Made by a program: the position numbers and the translations under genes. This document shows, piece after piece, positions 40,437 to 48,452 of a stretch of DNA of 64,000 bases. The DNA lies in the NCBI GenBank assembly GCA_020637215.1, contig JACJWI010000007.1, positions 62,001 through 126,000 of the forward strand, written 5' to 3'. The DNA comes from Microthrixaceae bacterium. GTDB lineage: Bacteria > Actinomycetota > Acidimicrobiia > Acidimicrobiales > Microtrichaceae. Under the pieces are notes generated by a model. It had not been told where the DNA came from, did not search any database, and worked only from the letters and a program-made list of their open reading frames with translations. Every line of letters begins with the position of its first letter. Within the stretch, counting starts at the first letter, position 1.

Positions 40437-42115
40437 CCACGCCGCCGATCGTCGTGTTCGACCGGGTCGGGGTGACCTATCCGGGCGCGGACCGACCCAC
40501 GATCGCCGGCGTCGACCTGCACGTCGACGAGGGCGAGCTGTGCGTCGTCGTCGGCCGCACCGGCACCGGCAAGTCCACCCTGCTCGGAGCGATCAACGGC
40601 CTGGTCCCGCACTTCACCGGCGGCACCCTGCACGGCCGGGTGACCGTCGCCGGTCGTGACACCGCGACGAGCCCGCCCCGGGAGCTGGCAGAGGTCGTCG
40701 GCGTGGTCGGCCAGGACCCGCTCGCCGGGTTCGTGACCGACACCGTCGAGGAGGAGCTCGCCTACGGGATGGAGCAGCTGGGCGTCGCTCCCGACGTCAT
40801 GCGCAAACGGGTTGAGGAGACCCTCGACCTGATGAGCATCGCCGAGCTGCGCCACCGGGCGCTGCGCACGCTGTCGGGCGGCCAGCAGCAACGGGTGGCG
40901 ATCGGTTCGGTGCTGACCGCGCACCCCCGGGTGCTCGTCCTCGACGAGCCGACCTCGGCGCTGGATCCGACCGCGGCCGAGGACGTGCTCGCCGCGGTCA
41001 CCCGTCTGGTGCACGACCTGGGCGTGACGGTGGTGATGGCCGAGCACCGCCTGGAGCGGGTGGTGCAGCACGCGGACCGCGTCGTGGAGCTGCGCGGCGA
41101 CGGGACGGTGCTCAGCGGTCCACCCGAGCAGGTCCTGGCGACCTCGACGGTGGCGCCGCCGGTCGTGCAGCTCGGTCGACTCGCGGGGTGGTCGCCGCTG
41201 CCGTTGTCGATCCGCGACGCCCGCCGACTCGCCCCTGCCCTGCGTGAGCACCTGGGCCGCGTCCCCCCGCCGTTCCGGACCGCGGTGGGACCGTCGACCC
41301 CGACCCCGTCAGCACCGACCCCGCCAACCCCGGCGGCGCTGGCGGCCCGTGCGCTCAGCGTCGCCTACGGGTCCACCGTGGCGGTGCGCGAGGTCGACCT
41401 GGAGCTGCACCACGGAGCGGTGGTCGCCCTGATGGGCCGAAACGGGTCCGGCAAGTCGACGCTGCTGTGGGCCCTGCAGGGATCCGGCCTCCGCAGCCGG
41501 GGCGCCGTCCGGGTCCCCGCGGAGCGGTCCGGAGCCGCCCCCGTCGACACCGCCGATCTCGCCCCCGCCGACGCCCGTCGCCGGGTCGGCCTCGTCCCGC
41601 AGACCGCGGGCGACCTGCTGTACCTGGCGACGGTCGCCGAGGAGTGCGCCCAGGCCGACGCGGACGCCGGCAGGCCCGCCGGGACCTGCGACGCGCTGCT
41701 CGAGCAGCTGGTCCCCGGCATCGACCGCCGCACCCACCCCCGCGACCTGTCCGAGGGGCAACGCCTGTCGCTGGTGCTGGCGATCCAGCTCACCGCGACG
41801 CCCGAGGTCGTGCTGCTCGACGAACCGACCCGCGGGCTCGACTACCCGGCCAAGGCCGCGCTGGCGGCGGTGCTGCGACACCTGGCCGACACCGGCCACG
41901 CGGTCATGGTGTCGACGCATGACGTCGAGTTCGTCGCCACCGTCGCGGACCGGGTGGTGGTCATGGCGCAGGGCGAGGTCGTCGCCGACGGTCCGACCGC
42001 CGAGGTCGTCGTCTCCTCCCCCGCCTTCGCCCCCCAGGTCGCCAAGGTCCTCGCCCCCCGGCCGTGGCTCACCGTCGACGAGGTCCGCCGGTCCCTGGAG
42101 CTGACCCCGTGCTGA
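40433..42115 (+). CDS. ecfA: Fused EcfA-EcfA' ATPase of the ECF transporter
   Basis: 560-residue fusion of two ABC ATPases that energise uptake. First half: Walker A GRTGTGKSTLL (about 38), signature LSGGQQQRVAIG (about 147), Walker B VLVLDEPTSALD, H-loop MAEHRLERV. A Pro-rich linker (about 280-300) joins the second half: Walker A GRNGSGKSTLLW (about 335), signature LSEGQRLSLVLA, Walker B VVLLDEPTRGLD and STHDVEFV. The second signature is degenerate (LSEGQ), as in many EcfA'. ATG overlaps the ecfT stop. Confidence 0.9.
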   Translation: MTTPPIVVFDRVGVTYPGADRPTIAGVDLHVDEGELCVVVGRTGTGKSTLLGAINGLVPHFTGGTLHGRVTVAGRDTATSPPRELAEVVGVVGQDPLAGFVTDTVEEELAYGMEQLGVAPDVMRKRVEETLDLMSIAELRHRALRTLSGGQQQRVAIGSVLTAHPRVLVLDEPTSALDPTAAEDVLAAVTRLVHDLGVTVVMAEHRLERVVQHADRVVELRGDGTVLSGPPEQVLATSTVAPPVVQLGRLAGWSPLPLSIRDARRLAPALREHLGRVPPPFRTAVGPSTPTPSAPTPPTPAALAARALSVAYGSTVAVREVDLELHHGAVVALMGRNGSGKSTLLWALQGSGLRSRGAVRVPAERSGAAPVDTADLAPADARRRVGLVPQTAGDLLYLATVAEECAQADADAGRPAGTCDALLEQLVPGIDRRTHPRDLSEGQRLSLVLAIQLTATPEVVLLDEPTRGLDYPAKAALAAVLRHLADTGHAVMVSTHDVEFVATVADRVVVMAQGEVVADGPTAEVVVSSPAFAPQVAKVLAPRPWLTVDEVRRSLELTPC

Positions 42116-43026
42116 ACCGAGACGCCGCGCCGGGCCCATCGCCGACCGTCCCGTCGGCCCGTCCCACGCCCGCACCACCGACCGGGCGCAGCCGGGCGTT
42201 GGAGGTCGGGCGGCGACCGTCTCTCGTGCTGGCGGTGGCGTCGGTCGGCGGTCTGGTCATGTTCCTGTGGCCGTTGCTCGTGTCGCCGCCCGACGAGGTC
42301 GGCCACGTGACCGACGCCCCGTTCGTGTTCGCGCTCATCCTCCCGGTCGTCATCGCCGTCGTCCTGTCCGAGCTGCACTCCGGGGACATCGACACCAAGG
42401 CGCTGGCCATGCTCGGCGTGCTCACCGCCATCGGCGCCGCGCTCCGCCCGATGGGCGCCGGTGTGGCCGGCCTGGAGACCGTGTTCTTCCTGCTGGTGCT
42501 CGCCGGGAGGGTCTACGGCGCCGGGTTCGGCTTCGTGCTCGGCACCACCACCATGTTCACCTCGGCGATCCTGACCGGCGGCATCGGGCCGTGGCTCCCG
42601 TTCCAGATGATGGCCTCGGGCTGGGTCGGCCTCGGCGCCGGGTTGCTGCCCGACTCGATCGCCGGTCGGGCGCTGCGCGGTCGGACCGAGATCGCGGTCC
42701 TGGCGCTCTACGGGGCCGTCGCCGCCTACGCGTACGGGTTCCTGATGAACATGTGGTTCTGGCCGTTCGCCATCGGTGCCGGGACCGAGCTGTCGTTCGT
42801 GGCCGGGGCCCCGGTGGTCGAGAACCTGCACCGGTTCGTGCTGTTCACCCTGGCGACCTCGACCCTCGGCTGGGACACCGGTCGGGCGATCACCAACGTC
42901 GTCGCGGTCGTGCTGCTCGGACCGATCGTGTTGACGACGTTGCGTCGATCGGTGCGCCGCGCCGCCTTCGACGCCCCCGTCGCCTTCGACGCGACGCCGG
43001 CCGGCCCGACCCCGCCGAACTTGTAG
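42109..43026 (+). CDS. ECF transporter S component, probably for cobalamin
   Basis: 305-residue integral membrane substrate-binding subunit with about six segments (SLVLAVASVGGLVMFLWPLL, ALILPVVIAVVLSEL, ETVFFLLVLAGRVYGAGFG, TEIAVLALYGAVAAYAYGF and two more). GAALRPMGAGVAGLETVFF and SAILTGGIGPWLPFQMMASG are typical of S components encoded with EcfT and EcfA in actinobacterial B12 loci. Substrate specificity is inferred from the upstream B12 riboswitch. The GTG start lies 4 codons inside the ecfA end. Its TAG stop is part of the first 60-bp palindromic repeat unit. Confidence 0.82.
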   Translation: MLNRDAAPGPSPTVPSARPTPAPPTGRSRALEVGRRPSLVLAVASVGGLVMFLWPLLVSPPDEVGHVTDAPFVFALILPVVIAVVLSELHSGDIDTKALAMLGVLTAIGAALRPMGAGVAGLETVFFLLVLAGRVYGAGFGFVLGTTTMFTSAILTGGIGPWLPFQMMASGWVGLGAGLLPDSIAGRALRGRTEIAVLALYGAVAAYAYGFLMNMWFWPFAIGAGTELSFVAGAPVVENLHRFVLFTLATSTLGWDTGRAITNVVAVVLLGPIVLTTLRRSVRRAAFDAPVAFDATPAGPTPPNL

Positions 43027-43124
43027 CCCACAAGTCGCCCCAGCGACCACCAGCTACAACAACGCCAGCCGCCGCCGAACTTGTAGCCCCCACGCCACCC
43101 GAGCGACCCCCAGCTACAAGTTCG
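43015..43124. repeat. 60-bp palindromic repeat array, two units (locus 1)
   Basis: CCGAACTTGTAGC occurs at 43015 and 43075, exactly 60 bp apart, each followed about 25 nt later by the complementary AGCTACAA; the array closes with GCTACAAGTTCGG, the reverse complement of its opening. It fills the gap between the convergent EcfS and glutamate synthase-like genes, using the EcfS stop codon. Same family as the six-unit array at 58.0 kb. Confidence 0.85.
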
Positions 43125-43131
43125 GGCTGGC

Positions 43132-44775
43132 TCAGCCCATGAGGCGGCCGGTCGAGGGGCGGAAGGCGTCGGTGCCGACGCTGTCCCACATCCTCTGGAA
43201 GCGCTCCGGCGCGACCCCCTCCAGCAACGCCCCCGACGGCAGCGTCGGATGGATCTCGCCGAAGGTCCGCACCTCGTACTGGCTGACCCTACGCACGACG
43301 TGGTCCGGTTCGAGCTGCGCCGGGTGGTCGAGCCCCATGGCGGCGACGATCTCGGCCAGGGCGTGGACCGTGTTGCGGTGGAACTGCTCGACGCGCACCC
43401 ACTTGTCGTCGACGACCAGCGCCCGCTGCAACTTCGGGTCCTGGGTGGCGACGCCCACCGGACACCGGTTGGTGTGGCACTGCTGGGCCTGGATGCAACC
43501 GACCGCCATCATGAACGCCCGAGCGGTGTTGCACCAGTCCGCGCCCAGCGCCATCGACTGGGCGATGGCCGACGCGGTGACCATCTTGCCGCTGGCCCCC
43601 ACCCGCATCCGGTCCCGCACCCCGGCGCCGGTCAGCACGTTCTGGACCAGCATCAGACCCTCGACCAGCGGCATGCCGAGCGAGTTGGAGAACTCGAGCG
43701 GAGCGGCGCCGGTTCCGCCCTCCCCGCCGTCGACGACGACGAAGTCCGGATACGAGTCCGCCTCGATCATCGCCTTGACGATCGCGGAGAACTCACGCGG
43801 ATCGCCGATGCAGATCTTGAAGCCCACCGGCTTGCCGCCCGACAGGTCGCGCAGGCGATCGAGGAACGACACCATCTCCCTGGGGGTCGAGAAGGCGCGG
43901 TGGCTGGTGGGCGACAGGCAGTCGACGCCGACGGGCACCCGGCGGGCCTCGGCGATCTCGGCGCTGACCTTGGCCGCGGGCAGGATCCCGCCGTGACCGG
44001 GCTTGGCGCCCTGCGAGAGCTTGAGCTCGATCATCTTCACCTGCTCGTCCGCCGCGGTGGCGGCGAACAGGTCGGCGTCGAACCCGCCCTGGTCGTCGCG
44101 GCAGCCGAAGTAGCCGGTGCCGATCTGCCAGATCAGGTCGCCGCCGTGCTCGCGGTGGTAGCGCGAGATGCCGCCCTCGCCGGTGTCGTGGGCGAATCGC
44201 CCCGCCCGCGCCCCCCGGTTCAGCGCCCGGACCGCGTTGGCGCTCAGGGCCCCGAAGCTCATGGCCGACACGTTGAGCACCGACAGCGAGTAGGGCCGAG
44301 CGCACTGCAGTCCCCCGACCTCGACCCGGAGGTCACCCACCGGGTCCTCCGGCATCGGGCGCGGCGTGATCGAGTGCGCCAGCCAGGTGTATCCGTTCTC
44401 GTAGACGTCGAGCTCGGTACCGAACGGCTTCTTGTCGGCCGCCTTCTTGGCCCGCTGGTAGATGAGGGACCGGGTGTCGCGGTTGAAGGGCCGACCGTCG
44501 GTGTTGCTCTCGACCAGGTACTGGTGCATCTCGGATCCGACGCCCTCGATCAGGAACCGGAAGTGCCCGAGGATCGGGAAGTTCCGCAGGATGCTGTGGC
44601 GGGTCTGCACCAGATCCCAGACGCCGAGCAGGACGAGCGGCACCAGGACGAGCTCCGCCCACCACCACCCCGGGTCGACCGCGACCGCGAGCACGCCGGC
44701 CACGACGCCAAGTGCGAGCACCGACCACAGCCCCCACTTCCCCACGTTCTCGATCACGGTCCCCCCGTTCACCAT
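43132..44775 (-). CDS. FMN-binding glutamate synthase-like protein with N-terminal membrane anchor
   Basis: 547 residues. Two N-terminal membrane helices (about 10-47, WGLWSVLALGVVAGVLAVAV and AELVLVPLVLLGVWDL) precede a TIM-barrel like the GltB FMN domain: LNVSAMSFGALSANAVRALN, GEGGISRYHREHGGDLIWQI, SQGAKPGHGGILPAAKV, VVVDGGEGGTGAAPLEF and the Cys-rich CIQAQQCHTNRCPVGVA for a 3Fe-4S cluster. It lacks the amidotransferase domain of true glutamate synthase, so the reaction is uncertain. ATG start preferred; a GTG six codons in is possible. Single gene, convergent to the B12 operon. Confidence 0.85.
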   Translation of the reverse strand: MVNGGTVIENVGKWGLWSVLALGVVAGVLAVAVDPGWWWAELVLVPLVLLGVWDLVQTRHSILRNFPILGHFRFLIEGVGSEMHQYLVESNTDGRPFNRDTRSLIYQRAKKAADKKPFGTELDVYENGYTWLAHSITPRPMPEDPVGDLRVEVGGLQCARPYSLSVLNVSAMSFGALSANAVRALNRGARAGRFAHDTGEGGISRYHREHGGDLIWQIGTGYFGCRDDQGGFDADLFAATAADEQVKMIELKLSQGAKPGHGGILPAAKVSAEIAEARRVPVGVDCLSPTSHRAFSTPREMVSFLDRLRDLSGGKPVGFKICIGDPREFSAIVKAMIEADSYPDFVVVDGGEGGTGAAPLEFSNSLGMPLVEGLMLVQNVLTGAGVRDRMRVGASGKMVTASAIAQSMALGADWCNTARAFMMAVGCIQAQQCHTNRCPVGVATQDPKLQRALVVDDKWVRVEQFHRNTVHALAEIVAAMGLDHPAQLEPDHVVRRVSQYEVRTFGEIHPTLPSGALLEGVAPERFQRMWDSVGTDAFRPSTGRLMG

Positions 44776-44925
44776 CGTCTCCGGTGACGCCCGAGGGGCC
44801 CACCGGGTACCGGGCGCCGAGACTACGGGGACCATCCGCCCCCGCACCGGTCATGTCCGAACGGACAGCGGGCGTATACGACCGGCGTCCCCTAGGGTCA
44901 CGCCAGAACGCAGACGACGGCGCCG

Positions 44926-46671
44926 GTGCGCCGATCAGGAACGGGGGGGCGTCCGATCGAACCGGAATGGCGAGTTCTGCTCGACGACGCGACCGCCGAT
45001 CGCATGGCGGCCATGCTCGACGCGGCACGGCACGCCACCCCGGAGCGACGCGCCGAGCTGGCGAGCCTGGCCGCCTCGTCCGGTCGGTTCGCGGTCAACG
45101 CCGGGAACCACGACGTCGCTCGCCACCTCCTGCAGGCCGCACTCGAGCTCTCCGAGCACCGCGGCGTCGAACGGGCCCGGCTGCTGCTGAACCTGGCTCG
45201 GGCCACGGCCGGATCCGGGGACCTGGTCGGCGCACGGACCCTGCTCGACGAGGTGGTGACCCTGGCGGAGACCGCCGGCGACGTCGACCTGTTGGTCGAT
45301 GCCGCCATCCGCTCCACGTTCCCGGCCGACTGGCGCGCCGGTGACCGTCACAGCGCGGCGTTGCTCGACCTGGCCGAACGACTCGACGACGGCGTCCGGC
45401 GCGGAGCGATCCTGGCCTGTCGGGCGCTCGTCGAGATGCGGATCCCCGCGTCGAGCGACCCCGACCAACAGGTCGCCTGGGTGACCCGGGCCAGCGTCGC
45501 CCAGCCCCTGGCCGACGAGGCGCTGGCGATCACCGACGGCCGCACCGACATCGACCGCCTGCTCGCTCTGATCTCCTGGAGGGCGACGCACCGTGCCCCC
45601 CGTTGGCTCGCCCGACGGCGGGCGACGTCCGCCGCCGCGGTCGATCTGGCGCAACGGCTGCTCGACCACGAACGCCTGGTCGACGCCTGCTCCCTGCTGG
45701 CCGTCGACTGCCTGGAGACCGGCGACCGCAGCGGTTACGGCCGGGCGCTGGCCACGCTGCGGTGGGCGGCGGCGACCGAGGCGAACCCCCGTCTGCTGTG
45801 GTTGGCGGCCACCCTCTCGGCCGGCGAGGCCCTCCTCGACGACGACATGGAGGCAGCCGAGCAGCACCGCACCGACGCGGACCGCATCGGCGACGCCCAC
45901 GACCTGCCGGGGTGGGTGGCCGCCGAGCTCCTGTTCGCCGCCGAGATGACCCTGGGATCGGGCGACGCCGGCGAGATGCGTCGCTATCTGGTGCCGGACA
46001 ACTCACCGATCCTCGACAGCCCGATCGCCCGCTCCAGCGTCGCGTTCATGTCGGCCCTGCTCGGCGACGACGACCGAACCCTTCGCTACGCCGAGACCGC
46101 TCTGCGCGACGTGGACGAGGAGTCCAGTCTGCTGCTGTGCCTGGTCCTGTTGGCCCGGGCCGCGGCGACGCTGGGCAGCGACCGCCTGATCACCGAGTTG
46201 ACGACCCGGCTGGAACCGTGGCGGGGACACGTCGCGATCGACGCCAGCGGATGGTGGTGCGCGGGGCCGGTCGACCTGGTGCTGGCCGAGATGGAGTCCG
46301 CCGCAGGTCGGACCGACCGTGCGGCCGAGTCGCTGGCACAGGCGGTCTCGATCATCGAGACGGTCGGCGACCGTCGGGCGGCTCGACGCGCCGACGAGCT
46401 GAAGCGGGGCCTCGGGAACGGACCCCTTCCCCGTCCGCCTGTCACCTCCGCAGCGACGCACACGGGTCTGGCGGAGCTGACCGATCGTGAGCGCGACGTG
46501 CTGCGGCTCATCGCCACCGGCATGACGAACGCCGCCATCGGGTCGGCGCTGGCGTACAGCCCGTCGACGATCCGCGCCGACACGGTCTCGATCTACCGCA
46601 AGCTCGAGGTCCGGGGCCGGGCGGAGGCCGCTGCGGTGGCCGTCGCCGCCGGCCTGACCCAGCCCGGCTGA
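44926..46671 (+). CDS. LuxR-family transcriptional regulator with large helical sensor region
   Basis: 581 residues. The C-terminal 65 residues form a LuxR helix-turn-helix: LTDRERDVLRLIATGMTNAA, IGSALAYSPSTIRADTVSIY and RKLEVRGRAEAAAVA. The preceding 500 residues are helical, TPR-like, with no Walker A motif, so it is related to the MalT/LAL architecture without the ATPase. The GTG start lies 150 bp from the divergent glutamate synthase-like gene, which it may control. Ligand unknown. Confidence 0.82.
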   Translation: MRRSGTGGRPIEPEWRVLLDDATADRMAAMLDAARHATPERRAELASLAASSGRFAVNAGNHDVARHLLQAALELSEHRGVERARLLLNLARATAGSGDLVGARTLLDEVVTLAETAGDVDLLVDAAIRSTFPADWRAGDRHSAALLDLAERLDDGVRRGAILACRALVEMRIPASSDPDQQVAWVTRASVAQPLADEALAITDGRTDIDRLLALISWRATHRAPRWLARRRATSAAAVDLAQRLLDHERLVDACSLLAVDCLETGDRSGYGRALATLRWAAATEANPRLLWLAATLSAGEALLDDDMEAAEQHRTDADRIGDAHDLPGWVAAELLFAAEMTLGSGDAGEMRRYLVPDNSPILDSPIARSSVAFMSALLGDDDRTLRYAETALRDVDEESSLLLCLVLLARAAATLGSDRLITELTTRLEPWRGHVAIDASGWWCAGPVDLVLAEMESAAGRTDRAAESLAQAVSIIETVGDRRAARRADELKRGLGNGPLPRPPVTSAATHTGLAELTDRERDVLRLIATGMTNAAIGSALAYSPSTIRADTVSIYRKLEVRGRAEAAAVAVAAGLTQPG

Positions 46672-46689
46672 CCGGGCCCGGCCCGCATC

Positions 46690-47313
46690 TCAGCCCTGGG
46701 CGTCCAGGGCGACCGCCCGGAGGTAGGACCTCAGTGCCCGCTTGAGCTCCCGGACCGTGGCCGGGTGCGGCCGGTCGTCGTGCACCGAGAAGTGCAGCAG
46801 CGAGTAGCACATCTGCACGACGACGGCGGCGACGGTGCGGGCCCGGCGCCGGGATCCCTCCGGCATCAGCCAGGCGACCAGGGGCACGATCTGCTCGGCG
46901 ATCCGCGTGGTCTGCTCGGCGGCCAGCGACCGGGTCAGAGCGGTGGACTGCATGGCGAGCCAGACGTGGCGACGGCCGGGTTCGGAGCGCCACAGGTCGG
47001 CCAGGTGGTCGATCAGCCGGTCGACGTCGGTCTGCCAGTCGTCGCTGGGGAACTGCTCGGCGGCCCGGCCGAGGGCGGCGACGATGGCGTCGGTGTCCTG
47101 GGCGGACAGCTCGCAGATCAGCGCGTGCTTGTTGGGGAAGAACTGGTAGATCGACCCGATCGGGATGCCGGCCGCATCGGCGAGGCCGTCGAAGGTGAAG
47201 CCGTCGACCCCGACCCGGGCGAGCTGGTCGCGACCGGTGCGCAGGATCAGCTCGAAGCGCTCGCGGCCCCGGGCCTGCACCGGTCGGTGCCGGACGCTCA
47301 GCTCAGGCTCCAC
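46690..47313 (-). CDS. TetR-family transcriptional regulator
   Basis: 207 residues. The DNA-binding domain GFTFDGLADAAGIPIGSIYQF, then FPNKHALI, is a clear TetR helix-turn-helix, followed by a helical C-terminal domain. GTG start. The 45-bp repeat ends 14 bp upstream and puts a TATATC box at a suitable distance for its promoter. The thioesterase gene lies directly upstream on the same strand, 74 bp away, and is its most likely target. Confidence 0.82.
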   Translation of the reverse strand: MEPELSVRHRPVQARGRERFELILRTGRDQLARVGVDGFTFDGLADAAGIPIGSIYQFFPNKHALICELSAQDTDAIVAALGRAAEQFPSDDWQTDVDRLIDHLADLWRSEPGRRHVWLAMQSTALTRSLAAEQTTRIAEQIVPLVAWLMPEGSRRRARTVAAVVVQMCYSLLHFSVHDDRPHPATVRELKRALRSYLRAVALDAQG

Positions 47314-47326
47314 CCCGCCAGTCTGG

Positions 47327-47371
47327 CCGATATAGGGGTCCTCACCGACACACCTTGTCGCAATCCCGACC
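47327..47371 (-). repeat. 45-bp repeat, copy 2 (first copy at 665-709)
   Basis: On the minus strand it reads GGTCGGGATTGCGACAAGG to CCCCTATATCGG, 42 of 45 bases identical to the plus strand at 665-709. It is intergenic and ends 14 nt before the TetR GTG, so it may contain that gene's promoter and operator. Confidence 0.8.
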
Positions 47372-47386
47372 TCAGAAACCCGCCGG

Positions 47387-48265
47387 TCAGTCCGACGGGC
47401 CGGCCCGGAACGCCGCGACCAGCGCCGGATCGAGCGGCCGCAGCAGCGCGGTCTGGCTCGCGGTCGCCAGCAGTCGACCGTCGGGTGCCCAGGCGTGCAC
47501 CTCACCGTGGCAGCACCCGCCGATCGAGGCGTGGGGCCGCAGGTCGAGCAGCACCCAGTCGGTCTGGACCGACGGGTCGACCCGGATCGTGTTGTCCAGG
47601 CTGGTGCCGACCTCGACCACACCCATCGCGGTCGATACCGACAGCGGCACCAGGTCCGCGATGTAGGCGACGATCGCCGGGGTCATCGGACCGCCGTCGA
47701 CCCGTCGGGCCCAGTAGGTCAGTCGTCCGGGACCCGGATCGGGGTGCGAGACGACCTCGGGTTCGAGCAGCTCGACCACCGACATGAACCCCACCCCCGG
47801 CGGACGCCCCGACGACTCCTCGGCGTCCGCGATCAGGCGGACGATCGTGGCGATGGGTCCGCCCCACGGAGGGCTGTCGTCGGGATCCGCGACCCGGGGC
47901 GGGTCCAGGAACACGCCGCGGGGTCGCTCCATGTCGGCCTCGCCGGTGGCGCCGAGCGACGCGAACAGCACCCGGCCGGTCGGGTCGGTCCCCGTCACCC
48001 GCACTTGGGCGGCGCGCCGACCGGCGGCCAGCTCCTCGACGGTGACGGTGACCTCGGTTCCCGGGCCGGCGGTGGCGACGAACTGGGTGGTGGTCCACAG
48101 CGAGGACCGGCCGGTCACCGCCTCCGCCGCCGCCATCGACGCGGCGATCGCGGTCCCGCCGTAGAGGAGACCGTCGAGACGGGCCAGGTGGCCGCAGATG
48201 GTGAAGCGGAACCGGTCGGCACCCGGACCGGGCGCCATGCCGAGGAAGTCGACGTCGGACTGCAT
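47387..48265 (-). CDS. Acyl-CoA thioesterase-like (TesB-type double hotdog) protein
   Basis: 292 residues with two hotdog halves. N-terminal half: GHLARLDGLLYGGTAIAASM and SLWTTTQFVATAGPGTEVTV; C-terminal half: PMTPAIVAYIADLVPLSV, LDNTIRVDPSVQTDWVLLDL and GCCHGEVHAWAPDGRLLATA, the last matching TesB-family strands around the active site. It probably hydrolyses an acyl-CoA. Regulated perhaps by the TetR encoded immediately downstream on the same strand. Single gene, divergent from the solute-binding protein. Confidence 0.8.
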   Translation of the reverse strand: MQSDVDFLGMAPGPGADRFRFTICGHLARLDGLLYGGTAIAASMAAAEAVTGRSSLWTTTQFVATAGPGTEVTVTVEELAAGRRAAQVRVTGTDPTGRVLFASLGATGEADMERPRGVFLDPPRVADPDDSPPWGGPIATIVRLIADAEESSGRPPGVGFMSVVELLEPEVVSHPDPGPGRLTYWARRVDGGPMTPAIVAYIADLVPLSVSTAMGVVEVGTSLDNTIRVDPSVQTDWVLLDLRPHASIGGCCHGEVHAWAPDGRLLATASQTALLRPLDPALVAAFRAGPSD

Positions 48266-48452
48266 GGCGGCTCAACCTAGGACGGCGACCCGCCGACGGC
48301 CGACCCCGCACCGACGACGACCGGGTTCGACCGCTGCGGATCCCGCGGAGCAGACTGTCGACGTTCGTGGCGGCGACGGCCCCGACCGTGGCCCCCGGCC
48401 GCGGGATCCGGGACCCCTCCCCCGCCAGTGGTCAGCTCCGGGAGAGTCGCCG

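Noticed and set aside
46672..46689. CCGGGCCCGG palindrome between LuxR and TetR genes as a regulatory site
   Set aside because: Short GC palindrome between convergent stops, expected by chance.
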